This document shows, piece after piece, positions 26,052 to 35,058 of a stretch of DNA of 64,000 bases (the stretch's first letter is position 1; every line of letters begins with the position of its first letter). Both the position numbers and the translations under genes were made by a program. The stretch is from the NCBI GenBank assembly GCA_903832635.1, contig CAILCF010000005.1:172455-236454 (forward strand), given 5' to 3'. Under the pieces are notes generated by a model that worked only from the letters and a program-made list of their open reading frames with translations, made no database searches and was not told the origin of the DNA. The DNA is from an uncultured bacterium. GTDB lineage: Bacteria; Patescibacteriota; Saccharimonadia; Saccharimonadales; Saccharimonadaceae.

Positions 26052-27263
26052 ATGTTCAGACGAAAACCTGAAAATGTCAAAAATTCGATAATTAGACTCC
26101 CGGAGTTCAGTTATATGAAGTCTGATGACATTTATTTGGACAGTTCGTGTCAAAGTCCGCGACCGCAGCCAGTAATTGATTCAATGTCAGAATATTATAA
26201 AAAGTTCAATGCTTGTGGTGGTAGAGTTAAATATAAATGGGGACAAAAAGTCGATTCTGAAGTCGAGGCAACTCGTGAATTAGTAATAGATTATTTAGGA
26301 CTTTCACAACAAGATTACGTCTGTTCATTTACTCTTAATACGACTTACGGCATAAATACGATTCTGTCTCAACTTCCTAGAGATAAATATGCCCAGGTTA
26401 TAACCAGCGATGCTGAACATAATTCAGTATTTTTACCAACAATTGTTTTGGCCAAAAGACTTGGGGTAAACAGAAAGTTATTAAATCGAAATGATTATGG
26501 TGGCTTGAATTATGATAAAAATGATTTAAATAGGGCCGTAATAGTTTTGAATTCAACCTCTAATATCGATGGGAGGTTACTAGTTAACCTAAAACAAATC
26601 ATTAAAGATGCACATGACATGGGCGGTATTGTGATTGTTGATGCTGCACAAACAGTAGCTCACTTTCACGACATCTTGAAGGGTTGCGGTGCTGATGCGA
26701 TTTGTTTTTCGGCGCACAAGATGTACGCTGCAAGTCTTGGTGTTGTTGTTATCAAAAAAGACTTGCTAAAAACTCTAATAATTGGACTTATTGGCGGTGG
26801 CATGGTTATAGCAGTTACTGAACAAAACTATACACTTCATCCCGATGATTTAGCCAGTTGGCTGGAACCAGGATTACAAGCTTACGCTGAAATACTCAGT
26901 TTGAAAAGTGCTATTGAATGGTTAAAAACAGTCAGACCAAACGGTCAAGCACCGCCTGAATATCTTGAAATGCTATCAAAAAAACTTTTCGATGGACTGT
27001 CGGAAATTCCAGGGTTGGAAATATTCAACACAGCTCCATCATCTGTAATTAGTGTATATTCAAGGAAAATCGATGCTCACAGACTAGCTACTTTTCTATC
27101 GGCTTCAGGTATAATGGTTCGTAGTGGATATTTTTGCTGTCATTACTATTTACTTGAAAAGCTAAAAATGCCACCACTACTTCGATTTTCTATCGGATTA
27201 CATAATACCGAAGATGATATTTATCAGACTATTGAAGTCATGAAAAAAATTACGAAAGGCTAA
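26052..27263 (+). CDS. Class V PLP-dependent aminotransferase (cysteine-desulfurase-like)
   Basis: A 403-residue class V aminotransferase-fold enzyme. The PLP-binding Lys is in CFSAHKMYAASLGVV; IVIDAAQTV-type Asp is in IVIVDAAQTVAHF. Near the C-terminus VRSGYFCCHYY matches the position of the SufS catalytic-Cys loop (RSGxxC), so a cysteine desulfurase or selenocysteine-lyase-like role is plausible. No SufE, SufU or IscU partner is nearby. A clear GAGGTG Shine-Dalgarno (26041-26046) precedes the ATG. Confidence 0.85.
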   Translation: MFRRKPENVKNSIIRLPEFSYMKSDDIYLDSSCQSPRPQPVIDSMSEYYKKFNACGGRVKYKWGQKVDSEVEATRELVIDYLGLSQQDYVCSFTLNTTYGINTILSQLPRDKYAQVITSDAEHNSVFLPTIVLAKRLGVNRKLLNRNDYGGLNYDKNDLNRAVIVLNSTSNIDGRLLVNLKQIIKDAHDMGGIVIVDAAQTVAHFHDILKGCGADAICFSAHKMYAASLGVVVIKKDLLKTLIIGLIGGGMVIAVTEQNYTLHPDDLASWLEPGLQAYAEILSLKSAIEWLKTVRPNGQAPPEYLEMLSKKLFDGLSEIPGLEIFNTAPSSVISVYSRKIDAHRLATFLSASGIMVRSGYFCCHYYLLEKLKMPPLLRFSIGLHNTEDDIYQTIEVMKKITKG

Positions 27264-27271
27264 TAAAAAAT

Positions 27272-28345
27272 ATGTTTTGTATTGCTGCGTTTATTGTTCT
27301 TGCTATAATTAGTATTTTTTCTGCCAGATATCGAAAACTAGCTGTAAAAGCCTGGAGTTGTACGGCCCGACGGGTCACTTTACGACCATGCGACACCTCA
27401 TTCAAGGAAGAAACTAAAAATAAACTACTTAGCCATGTCGCCAAAAGAACACCCAGATTGGTTAAGACCGCTGATATTGGAATCGAAATCGCCTCTTTTG
27501 TTTTAGTGATACTTACTATCTGGAGCATTATAGTTGTACTAGAGGCTGGTTTGAATCTATTTGTCTGGGGTACTTGTGCACCTTCCAATGCTTCATCTTG
27601 CAGTTTAAGTAGTGAGTCTTGTTCTATAAATACTGTTGATAAAAATCTGTGGCAACTTACTGCTGAAGGCAAGCCACTCGACTGGTTCGTAAATCAAGCA
27701 AATAATCTTGGTAATACCATCTCGAATATACCAACCAGATTACAAACCTGGGATGCTACAAAATATTTGCCACAAAATGCTACTTATTTTTATAAATTCG
27801 ATAAATCCAAATCAACTGCCCTAGAAGTCATAGACCCGGGTTGTATTGTCTGTCAGCATTTATTTAAAAACATACAGTCGTCTGGTTTTGCTAAAAAATA
27901 CAATTTAACATATATTGCCTACCCGATAAAAAACCCGGAAATTGCCGGAAAGTACAAATTCGCAAATTCTTATACCGTCACTCAGTATCTGGAAGCAATA
28001 AAATTAAACCCGCTTGCAAATCAAAAAAATCCGGCTGATTGGCAAATCTTAGAACGGATTTACACTTGGAATGATACTAATGGTACTTCTTATCAAATAA
28101 AGATAAACACCATGATGGATAATCTTCAAACCAAAGCCTTATTACTTGGGTGGTTAAAGAACATTGGCTATAACGCTGTTCAATTAAAACAAATCGAAAC
28201 GGACGCAAACAGCCAAAAAGTTGCGGATATAATTAAACAAAACCAGAACATTGTGAACAATAATATTAAAACTGTGAAAATCCCAACTCTAATATTTACC
28301 GGCCGCCAGCATAATGGTTTGGTAAGTACCGGCGATTTAAAATAA
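27272..28345 (+). CDS. Membrane protein with thioredoxin-like CxxC domain
   Basis: A 357-residue protein with an N-terminal membrane helix (1-18), a second near residues 70-95, a Cys-rich extracytoplasmic stretch (SCSLSSESCSINT) and a C-terminal thioredoxin-like domain whose active-site motif is CIVC in DPGCIVCQHLF near residue 188. It resembles DsbA/TlpA-type anchored thiol oxidoreductases. It follows the class V aminotransferase by 8 bases, so the two are likely co-transcribed; a link through cysteine sulfur is conceivable but unproven. Confidence 0.7.
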   Translation: MFCIAAFIVLAIISIFSARYRKLAVKAWSCTARRVTLRPCDTSFKEETKNKLLSHVAKRTPRLVKTADIGIEIASFVLVILTIWSIIVVLEAGLNLFVWGTCAPSNASSCSLSSESCSINTVDKNLWQLTAEGKPLDWFVNQANNLGNTISNIPTRLQTWDATKYLPQNATYFYKFDKSKSTALEVIDPGCIVCQHLFKNIQSSGFAKKYNLTYIAYPIKNPEIAGKYKFANSYTVTQYLEAIKLNPLANQKNPADWQILERIYTWNDTNGTSYQIKINTMMDNLQTKALLLGWLKNIGYNAVQLKQIETDANSQKVADIIKQNQNIVNNNIKTVKIPTLIFTGRQHNGLVSTGDLK

Positions 28346-28404
28346 ATTAAGCATTTATTCAGAAATTTTGCGCTAAAATATTTTTGTAATAAGGAGATAT
28401 TAAA

Positions 28405-28923
28405 GTGCCAAAAGAAGAAAATGAAAAACAACAAAAACAACCCTCTAACGCCGAGGTTGAGAAAACCAAAGATACCACTAACAACGAAAAGTCATATCCA
28501 CCTAAAGTAGGAAAACCATGGATTGTTGCATCGATTGTTATTCTTATAATTATTGTTCTTGCCCTTATTGGTGGAATGATTAAATTAAATGACCAACGAC
28601 AGGGATTTTATAATCATGGTGGAACATATATTTTTAGTCGCGGTGGTATGCCGCATATGAATAGCAGTTTTTACTACTCATCAAGCGACTCAAACGACAC
28701 AACAACAACTACAACTAGCGTAATTTCAGGGGTAGTTACAGCTGTTAACGGAAGTAGTTTTGATGTTGGTGGTGGCGGTACGAAAACAACCGTTAAAACC
28801 GATGGCAACACTACATGGAACACAACCGATAAAAAGGTATCTGTTAATGACAGCGTAATTGTCTATGGAACCGTATTGGACAAAACCTTTACTGCAATTA
28901 GTGTACAAATATCTAATATATAG
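28405..28923 (+). CDS. DUF5666-like membrane-anchored protein
   Basis: A 172-residue protein: a charged Gln/Glu/Lys-rich cytoplasmic N-terminus, one membrane helix (PWIVASIVILIIIVLALIGGMI), a Gly/Ser/Thr-rich linker and a C-terminal OB-like beta domain with the repeat pattern of DUF5666 (SGVVTAVNGSSFDV ... VNDSVIVYGTV). The start codon is GTG, chosen because AAGGAG lies at 28391-28396. Function unknown; extracytoplasmic. Confidence 0.75.
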   Translation: MPKEENEKQQKQPSNAEVEKTKDTTNNEKSYPPKVGKPWIVASIVILIIIVLALIGGMIKLNDQRQGFYNHGGTYIFSRGGMPHMNSSFYYSSSDSNDTTTTTTSVISGVVTAVNGSSFDVGGGGTKTTVKTDGNTTWNTTDKKVSVNDSVIVYGTVLDKTFTAISVQISNI

Positions 28924-28940
28924 ATTCGACACTTTCTGAT

Positions 28941-29579
28941 TTATATCGTTTTTGCCCTCCATAGCCGAATAATTATGGCTATGGAGACCCCAATTCCAAT
29001 TGCTATCCATATAAGCCTAAGGATTCCGCCCGCTAGGTCAGTTCCTAAATATAGGGCGTGTACAAATACAAATAAAAACACAAGATATGACAACAAGTGT
29101 GTCAACTTCCATGAATATGGTTTTTTATCAATCCATAGCAGTGAATATATGGTGATTAAAGCAATCATATAAAATGCCAGAACACCTAGGGAAACGTATA
29201 ATGAACCCATATTCATTCCGAAAATACTGACTGGCTTGTAATTTGAAGACCAAGGGACTAGTACGTTTATCAGGTTAAATGGAACAAAATGATCAAATAA
29301 TAGTCCAATTATATGTAATGCAACCGATATAGCCAAAACTATTCCAAGCGCCTTATGCGAAGCCCAGGCTGTGATTGGTTCCAAAAATTTAAACGTGTGA
29401 CCTGTAATAAACCCTATCCCCGACAAAATCAGGAATACTAAACAGACCGCAGCAATCAACCCTGATCCGCGGACAACATACCAAGGCCAGGAGTTGATTG
29501 TCCTTACGATCGCTTGCTGGACCAACATAGACCCAGAAGCAGTGTTTGCCGCAATGGTTCCCAACAAACTTATCATCAT
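28941..29579 (-). CDS. Ferric-reductase-like/cytochrome-b membrane protein
   Basis: A 212-residue protein with about six membrane segments, two of which carry paired histidines (SHKALGIVLAISVALH and THLLSYLVFLFVFVH), the arrangement that binds heme in ferric-reductase-like and YedZ/MsrQ-type proteins. It overlaps the ApbE gene by 4 bases, and an FAD/NAD oxidoreductase lies upstream, so an electron path NAD(P)H-flavin-heme across the membrane is likely. Its terminal acceptor is unknown. Confidence 0.82.
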   Translation of the reverse strand: MMISLLGTIAANTASGSMLVQQAIVRTINSWPWYVVRGSGLIAAVCLVFLILSGIGFITGHTFKFLEPITAWASHKALGIVLAISVALHIIGLLFDHFVPFNLINVLVPWSSNYKPVSIFGMNMGSLYVSLGVLAFYMIALITIYSLLWIDKKPYSWKLTHLLSYLVFLFVFVHALYLGTDLAGGILRLIWIAIGIGVSIAIIIRLWRAKTI

Positions 29580-30538
29580 AAGCCATTATCTGCTTTTTTT
29601 ATTCTTGGACCGAATTTTAACTCAAATGATTCACCGTTTTTATCTGTACATTGCAATAAGGCAGATATTATTCCATGTTTTTTTAGAAAATCAGGTGCTT
29701 TTTTTGAACCCAGAATTACCGCACAAGAAGCCAGTACATCAGATCTGATTGCGTTATCGGCACAAACTGTTGCCAGCCTAACATCTGTAACAACACTCTT
29801 TAGAGTAATTGGGTCAATAATGTGGTTCCAGGTTTTATCAGAGTATTGATTTTTTCGTCGAAAAATTCCTGACGTTGCCGTAGCTGAATATTCTATCGGA
29901 CAGTCCACTATCCATTTTGATGCACCTTCCAGGTTATTGGCATCTTGAATATTCAATGATAAATTATTACCATTTTCATCTTTTCCCTTAGTGGCAACGT
30001 CACCCCCCATCGACATCCAATATCCTTGAATTGGTAGTTTATCTAAAAATTCTCTAAGCTGGTCTTCCAAATATCCTTTTCCTATTCCACCCATATCGAT
30101 TGCTGTTCCATATGGTATCGTCGCCCAGTCATCACCGATTTCAATCCTATCAAAATCGACCACTCTTCTGTCGGTGTAGTCTATTTGGACGTCATTTTCG
30201 AAACCCGGAGTGGCTGATTTTTTATATCCGGCTTTTTGCAAAGCTGGCAATATAAAAGGATTAAATAAACCTTTAGTCTCGACTGCGAAATTTTTAGCGT
30301 TTATCAATAGATCCTTGAATTCCGGTGATACAGTCGTCCTTATCCCCTGTAACCGGTTAAAGCTGGTTAGTTCGCTTTTTGGTAAAAAACGGCTAAATTG
30401 TCTTTCAAAATTAAATATTTTTTCCCAAAGGTTTTCAAATATTTTATTCACTTCCTGTGGGACCATATCCGTAATTAATGCAATTGTAACATTACTTCCC
30501 AATGCTAATTTTGTTTGGGATAATTCTCTTAAACGCAT
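29576..30538 (-). CDS. apbE: ApbE-family FAD:protein FMN transferase
   Basis: A 320-residue ApbE homologue that attaches FMN from FAD to a threonine of extracytoplasmic flavoproteins. Landmarks are FNRLQG, the nucleotide-binding IDMGGIGKGYLEDQL, WMSMGGDVATKG, SATSGIFRR and WNHIIDPIT (the His-Asp metal-binding turn). I start at 30538 (MRLREL) with GGAG upstream; the longer frame overlaps the preceding gene more. No lipoprotein signal is evident. The substrate (D-x-x-S/T-G-A-T motif) was not found among neighbours. Confidence 0.9.
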   Translation of the reverse strand: MRLRELSQTKLALGSNVTIALITDMVPQEVNKIFENLWEKIFNFERQFSRFLPKSELTSFNRLQGIRTTVSPEFKDLLINAKNFAVETKGLFNPFILPALQKAGYKKSATPGFENDVQIDYTDRRVVDFDRIEIGDDWATIPYGTAIDMGGIGKGYLEDQLREFLDKLPIQGYWMSMGGDVATKGKDENGNNLSLNIQDANNLEGASKWIVDCPIEYSATATSGIFRRKNQYSDKTWNHIIDPITLKSVVTDVRLATVCADNAIRSDVLASCAVILGSKKAPDFLKKHGIISALLQCTDKNGESFELKFGPRIKKADNGL

Positions 30539-31581
30539 GTGGTAACTCCACTCTGAGTAGTCGTACAAACCGGTGATGACGTTGTAGACGATGATTTAAC
30601 TGTCGTCTGCGTTGGTGATGAACCGGAGTTCGTGGTTGGTTGTCCTGATGATTGATTGTTAATTTGATTATCCAGCGCATCTTGACGACTGTTGGTCGAA
30701 TTAGAATCTTCTTGATTTGAAAAATTAAATAATGAATACACCGGTAGATTTGTGAGTAAATCGGTTACCATAATAGTAGCAGTAGCAAGAATCACACCAA
30801 CAGCACCAAAAGTGTATACTTTTCGTGGCCAACTTTGAGTTACACCTAATTTATGCTTCGAACCTTGATTGAAAGTCTCTGTTATTACTTTTTCCTCTGA
30901 TACACCTTGATCAAAAAGGATGTCAGTCATTGCATCCATAAAAGCCGAAGGACCACAAATGAAAAAGGTTTTATTATTATATGATTTTTTGATGGCTGTA
31001 TCAATAATATTTGCGGTTATCCTGCCTGAAATAACATTATAGTCCTTAAATCTATTAACCGGCCCGTCACTAATTGTAAAAATAGTCTTGAAATGCGGGT
31101 TATATTTTTCGATTTCAATCAACTGTTCAACAAAGGGCATGTCATTTTGATCTTTGCAGTTATAAATTAAAGTTATATCATTTTTCAGCTTGTTGTTTGT
31201 TGCATATTGAATCATACTCATAAATGGTGTAATGCCGATACCGCCTGCAATAAGCACCATATTTCGATCACGCTTTTCATCAAAAACAAACCCCCCAAAC
31301 GGTCCCTGAACGCTTACCTTATCACCGACAACCAAACTTGCTGCAGCATTTGTAAACTTACCTTTTTTACGGATACTACACTGGATTATCCCGTGATCGG
31401 AAGGTGAATTAACAATAGAAAAACTCCTAGCGGGGGTTGGACGTCCCTTTTGCTTGAAACTAAATACTGCATATTGACCGGGTTGGAATAAAATGGGCTT
31501 TGTTTTTTGGTCACATTTCAGAGTCAATAGAAGTGTCGTGGTGGTTATGTGCCGATTATCGATAACAATATATTTACTCAT
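30529..31581 (-). CDS. FAD/NAD(P)-binding oxidoreductase with C-terminal membrane anchor
   Basis: About 350 residues from MSKYIV. The ferredoxin-NADP reductase-type FAD domain has RSFSIVNSP (R-x-Y/F-S), the NAD domain has GGIGITPFMSMIQYA, ITLIYNCKDQNDMPF and FFICGPSAFMDAM. A C-terminal extension carries a membrane helix (TFGAVGVILATATIMVTDLL) and then an extracytoplasmic tail rich in Ser, Thr, Gln and Asn. It is first in the unit with ApbE and the heme-type membrane protein. An ATG 18 bases upstream (31599) is an alternative start. Confidence 0.88.
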   Translation of the reverse strand: MSKYIVIDNRHITTTTLLLTLKCDQKTKPILFQPGQYAVFSFKQKGRPTPARSFSIVNSPSDHGIIQCSIRKKGKFTNAAASLVVGDKVSVQGPFGGFVFDEKRDRNMVLIAGGIGITPFMSMIQYATNNKLKNDITLIYNCKDQNDMPFVEQLIEIEKYNPHFKTIFTISDGPVNRFKDYNVISGRITANIIDTAIKKSYNNKTFFICGPSAFMDAMTDILFDQGVSEEKVITETFNQGSKHKLGVTQSWPRKVYTFGAVGVILATATIMVTDLLTNLPVYSLFNFSNQEDSNSTNSRQDALDNQINNQSSGQPTTNSGSSPTQTTVKSSSTTSSPVCTTTQSGVTTCV

Positions 31582-31643
31582 CTTGTCATAATATAACATC
31601 AGTTGCTGTTATTCTACTTAAAATAATAATAAAAGTAGTTAAT

Positions 31644-32243
31644 TTATTTGTTTGTATTTTTGACTTTGATTTGCTTTAACTGCTCGATTTCGTTTTGGTA
31701 ACTCAAATACAACATAATTCGAATAAATAATAACCAAATCGAAATTTGAAAAATTACCTGAGACTGTATCATCCAACCATGCGAAGTATTCAGGAAAATA
31801 AGTGACGCCAAGCAACTAAAATAGGCAACAATTAACAAAATTGAGTTAATCAGGTCACGCTTTACCATAAAGACCAACATTGTTGCCGACACCAGTTGCA
31901 TCGCGAAAAGTGTAGAACCGAAAAATACATGTTCTTGCGGTAATAAGGTATGGGGAGTTACTAGGACTCCCAGAAACAAAATTGTTATTATCTGCAAGGC
32001 TCGCCTGACATACTTATCAAATTTCGCTTCTTTGTTAATAATTGCTGCTGATTTCCATGTAGCAGCTCCGAAAGCTAGAAACGCCAAGGTATAAGGAATT
32101 AAAGTATCCAAATATTTTCCGTAATAGCTGATTCCGGAATTGGCTATTAAACCCGTGGGTCTGATAAATATACAGATTAATAATAAAATGAAAAATACAA
32201 TCAGTGCGGTTTGGATATATTGGGAAATCCTTTTATACTCCAT
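31644..32243 (-). CDS. Hypothetical six-helix membrane protein
   Basis: 199 residues with about six hydrophobic segments and a Lys/Asn-rich C-terminal tail. No family is recognised. It lies upstream of the redox cluster on the same strand (45-63 bases apart), so it may be co-transcribed with it. Its ATG has no Shine-Dalgarno; TATAAT ends 7 bases upstream. Confidence 0.65.
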   Translation of the reverse strand: MEYKRISQYIQTALIVFFILLLICIFIRPTGLIANSGISYYGKYLDTLIPYTLAFLAFGAATWKSAAIINKEAKFDKYVRRALQIITILFLGVLVTPHTLLPQEHVFFGSTLFAMQLVSATMLVFMVKRDLINSILLIVAYFSCLASLIFLNTSHGWMIQSQVIFQISIWLLFIRIMLYLSYQNEIEQLKQIKVKNTNK

Positions 32244-32250
32244 ATACTTT

Positions 32251-32256
32251 ATTATA
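32251..32256 (-). promoter_or_regulatory. -10 box, predicted leaderless
   Basis: Minus-strand TATAAT with 7 bases to the ATG at 32243. May drive the membrane protein and the downstream redox genes. Confidence 0.55.
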
Positions 32257-32385
32257 GTCTCGTTTTTTCAATGGTAAATGATTGATTGATTTACAATTAT
32301 GTAATATTATTGCAATTCATATTTTTTTAGAACTATAATAGATAATAGCTAGTCATTCTGGAGTACCTATAGAAAGAGGTGTGTT

Positions 32386-32943
32386 GTGTCCAAGAAGTTG
32401 ACAACACTTGAAGAAATCCCGGCTAGTGCTAATTTCGATGAGCTCAAGGCGCTGGCTAAGCGTCGACGCGAGCTACTAGCTGGGATTCACAAATTGGTCG
32501 AGGCGGAAAAAGTTGCTATCGACCACGCCAAGTCACGAAGGGCTGAAAAAGCCAAACCACTACAAAAGGAGTTGAAAAACCTGGACATCAGGCTAACGCT
32601 ACTCCTTAGGGGTCGCAAGCGTTACTTCTGGGCCAGATTCGGCAAGACAATCAATCTACCGGACGCAACAATCAGGTATCGAACCGATGCCAAATCGCTG
32701 GACACGCCACGCGACACGTCAGTTATCATCAACTTCCTGCGACACATGCGAGGAGGTAATCGCTACCTGACGTGGACACCGTCACTTAACCGTGACGCTA
32801 TCTCGAACTCGAGCGTATCGCTCCAACACAAGTTGAAGCCTTTGGGGGCTTGGGTTGGCCGACACGCTATCATCACCATCAAGATGACCGATGATGACCA
32901 ACCAACAACTCTCGACCGTCGTCGCTTCCCAGACAGGCACTGA
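32386..32943 (+). CDS. Gam-like (Mu host-nuclease inhibitor family) protein, GC-rich
   Basis: A 185-residue protein: a Lys/Arg/Glu-rich helical N-terminus (residues 15-75, coiled-coil like) followed by a segment reading RYFWARFGKTINLPDATIRYR that matches the Mu Gam / DUF1322-type pattern in which a conserved strand after the coiled coil contacts DNA ends. Gam protects linear DNA from exonucleases. Codon use and GC content are well above the neighbours, suggesting horizontal acquisition or unusual expression. The GTG start has AGAGGTG upstream. The family call is by pattern only; no other phage gene is adjacent. Confidence 0.55.
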   Translation: MSKKLTTLEEIPASANFDELKALAKRRRELLAGIHKLVEAEKVAIDHAKSRRAEKAKPLQKELKNLDIRLTLLLRGRKRYFWARFGKTINLPDATIRYRTDAKSLDTPRDTSVIINFLRHMRGGNRYLTWTPSLNRDAISNSSVSLQHKLKPLGAWVGRHAIITIKMTDDDQPTTLDRRRFPDRH

Positions 32944-32961
32944 CCAGCAATAGACTAGCAC

Positions 32962-32985
32962 AGCCCCAGGCAATCGCCCGGGGCT
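32962..32985. terminator. Weak terminator-like hairpin after the Gam-like gene
   Basis: AGCCCC / GGGGCT stem with an inner GC-rich loop, 19 bases after the stop. It lacks a clear T-run, so it may be only a structural hairpin. Confidence 0.35.
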
Positions 32986-32990
32986 TAGTC

Positions 32991-33593
32991 CTACCAAATT
33001 TCTTGCTTTTTTACTAACATAAATGCAGCTGCCAAATATTGAAAAACAAAGAGCAACAAACTAAAACATGCCAATAAAACACCGATATAAATTGAAATAT
33101 AAAAATCAATTGTCTGATTTTCTAAATATTGCGACGCAAACACTAATAAAATAGGTATTAATACCAACACTATCTTCATAACTATTATTAAAACCGGTGT
33201 AAGTTTTATGCGGTTTCTTTTTGTGTCTTTTTTATTTTGGGCTTGAAGTAATAGTGGTGTAGCATTTTTTGCGGTGTTTTGAACGACTTTTTTACTGGCT
33301 TTTACTAAAGTTGTAGGAATTTTTATTAAAATGTAAATTGTTAATACCGACATTATAGCTACTATAGTTCCGGATATTATTAACATTGGTACGCTCGAGC
33401 TTATGTCAATCGCAGGAGCAGAGCTGACTAACTCTTTGTTTGGTTTGTTCCCCATGGATTCCGCCAACACGATTATCAGGCTGGAATAAAGTAAAATAAC
33501 CCACAACCATTGCAATGAAACAAAAAAATATCCAAAAGCGCCAAAAAGATTCGTCGTATTCTTTTTTAGTCGATTTTTTGTTTTAACTTTCAC
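32991..33593 (-). CDS. Hypothetical membrane protein
   Basis: 200 residues with four hydrophobic segments (near 17-45, 70-92, 130-150 and 165-195) and a basic N-terminus. It begins with GTG. No family recognised. Converges with the Gam-like gene. Confidence 0.6.
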   Translation of the reverse strand: MKVKTKNRLKKNTTNLFGAFGYFFVSLQWLWVILLYSSLIIVLAESMGNKPNKELVSSAPAIDISSSVPMLIISGTIVAIMSVLTIYILIKIPTTLVKASKKVVQNTAKNATPLLLQAQNKKDTKRNRIKLTPVLIIVMKIVLVLIPILLVFASQYLENQTIDFYISIYIGVLLACFSLLLFVFQYLAAAFMLVKKQEIW

Positions 33594-33633
33594 TACTTCA
33601 CAATACTAAACAATAACGTCATTAACAATGTCT

Positions 33634-34320
33634 TTAATTAAAAAAATTTTTCTTGTTCGTACCAGGAAAATATATCACCGCTTTTTTTAAAACTAATTGA
33701 GCAGGCAGTAATCCCCGAACAGCCTCTTTTGTTTTATCAATTACATATTCTGGTGTAGTTGGTAGAATACGAGCTAATGATAAGTGAAATGTTTTCTGTT
33801 TGATATGACATTCCTCGACTGAATTTCCATGCACAATATCGTTTAAACCGCGCACAACATCATTTCTTTCTTGCATTAATTCACTTAAAGCTGGGTCTTT
33901 AATAGTGACCCCTATTGTCTTTTCCTTCGAATTATTCCATCCAAATATTTCAACGTCGTCAGTATCAATTTTTAATGTTGTCCGAAGTGATGGAACTGCA
34001 TGATATAAATAATCATTTACTTTTTGTACTGCAAAATTTCCCATGCGGATAATTCGGCGTGCTTCCCCACTTTCTAAAATATTTATTGCCGATGGTATTT
34101 CGTGTCCTTCACCCCTTATTCTAGTAATATAACTGGGGCATTCTTTCCCGATTTGATATATTGCTTCGTCTAATTGACCTCCGTTTGCTTCGCGAAATAT
34201 TGATAAACCAAATTCAGCCAATTCATGGTCTTGGCCACAATCACTAGGATAATAATCCGGTTCAGAATCTGAACCATAACTTAGCCGTTTTGAGCTCCGC
34301 CTTCTATTTTGAATAGTCAT
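33634..34320 (-). CDS. Hypothetical protein with one 2H-phosphoesterase-like motif
   Basis: A 228-residue soluble protein. Near its C-terminus FHLSLARILP matches the second H-x-S/T-x motif of 2H phosphoesterases (2'-5' RNA ligase/LigT type), and the preceding VTIKDPALSELMQERNDVVRG is typical of the linking helix. The first H-x-T motif is not obvious, the best candidate being HAVPSLRTTL, so it may be divergent or inactive. A TATAAA lies 7 bases before the ATG with no Shine-Dalgarno. Confidence 0.55.
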   Translation of the reverse strand: MTIQNRRRSSKRLSYGSDSEPDYYPSDCGQDHELAEFGLSIFREANGGQLDEAIYQIGKECPSYITRIRGEGHEIPSAINILESGEARRIIRMGNFAVQKVNDYLYHAVPSLRTTLKIDTDDVEIFGWNNSKEKTIGVTIKDPALSELMQERNDVVRGLNDIVHGNSVEECHIKQKTFHLSLARILPTTPEYVIDKTKEAVRGLLPAQLVLKKAVIYFPGTNKKNFFN

Positions 34321-34459
34321 TCTGATTTTTATAAAATTCGTACTTTAATATCTTTGAATTATACTGTCCTATCGATTTACAAACAAGCATAAACATTGTG
34401 TAGTTTTGATATTTTGGCTATCTATATATACTAATCACCGTTATTGGTATGATAAAGAT

Positions 34460-35038
34460 ATGGCAATTGAAACCCCGCGATATAAAGTTTTAAAGAAAAA
34501 TGGACGAATTGAACTTCGAAAATACAGGGGATATATTTTAGCTAGCGTAGAAATAAAAGCAAATAGCTATAATTCTGCGGCAAATCAAGCATTCAGCATA
34601 CTAGCAGATTTTATTTTCGGTAATAATGTAACTAGTTCCCAGATATCAATGACAGCACCGGCTATCAGTAAAAGATTAGAGACATCAGAAAAAATCGCTA
34701 TGACTGCCCCTGTTTCTGCATCGAAACTTGATAATCAGACATATCTTATTTCATTCACCATGCCTGCCATTTATTCGATAGAAAACTTACCAAAACCTAA
34801 TAATAAAAATGTAAAAATACAATACATCCCATCACACGAAATTGCAGTAATCAGATTTTCGGGGTATACAACAGATTCCAAGATTGAAAAGATGGCTACA
34901 GAATTAAAGAATTGGGCTGATGTCGAAAAAATTAAATTTTCGGGTGACCTAATCGTTTCCAGATATGACCCACCATGGAAGCCAGGTTTCATACGAAGAA
35001 ATGAAATATCTTATACTTTAGATAGCAGTGTAAATTAA
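34460..35038 (+). CDS. SOUL-family heme-binding protein
   Basis: A 192-residue SOUL/HEBP protein. Landmarks: the N-terminal ETPRYKVLKKNGRIELRKY, the repeated MTAPA / MTAPVSA segments (residues ~70-95), FTMPAIYSIENLPKP, and the C-terminal SRYDPPWKPGFIRRNEISY. Members bind heme or tetrapyrroles. I start at MAIETP rather than 18 codons earlier because the upstream part overlaps a TATGAT-like box and homologues begin here. A link to the heme-type membrane protein 5 kb away is only suggestive. Confidence 0.9.
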   Translation: MAIETPRYKVLKKNGRIELRKYRGYILASVEIKANSYNSAANQAFSILADFIFGNNVTSSQISMTAPAISKRLETSEKIAMTAPVSASKLDNQTYLISFTMPAIYSIENLPKPNNKNVKIQYIPSHEIAVIRFSGYTTDSKIEKMATELKNWADVEKIKFSGDLIVSRYDPPWKPGFIRRNEISYTLDSSVN

Positions 35039-35058
35039 GTTGAATTAGTTTAAGGGCG

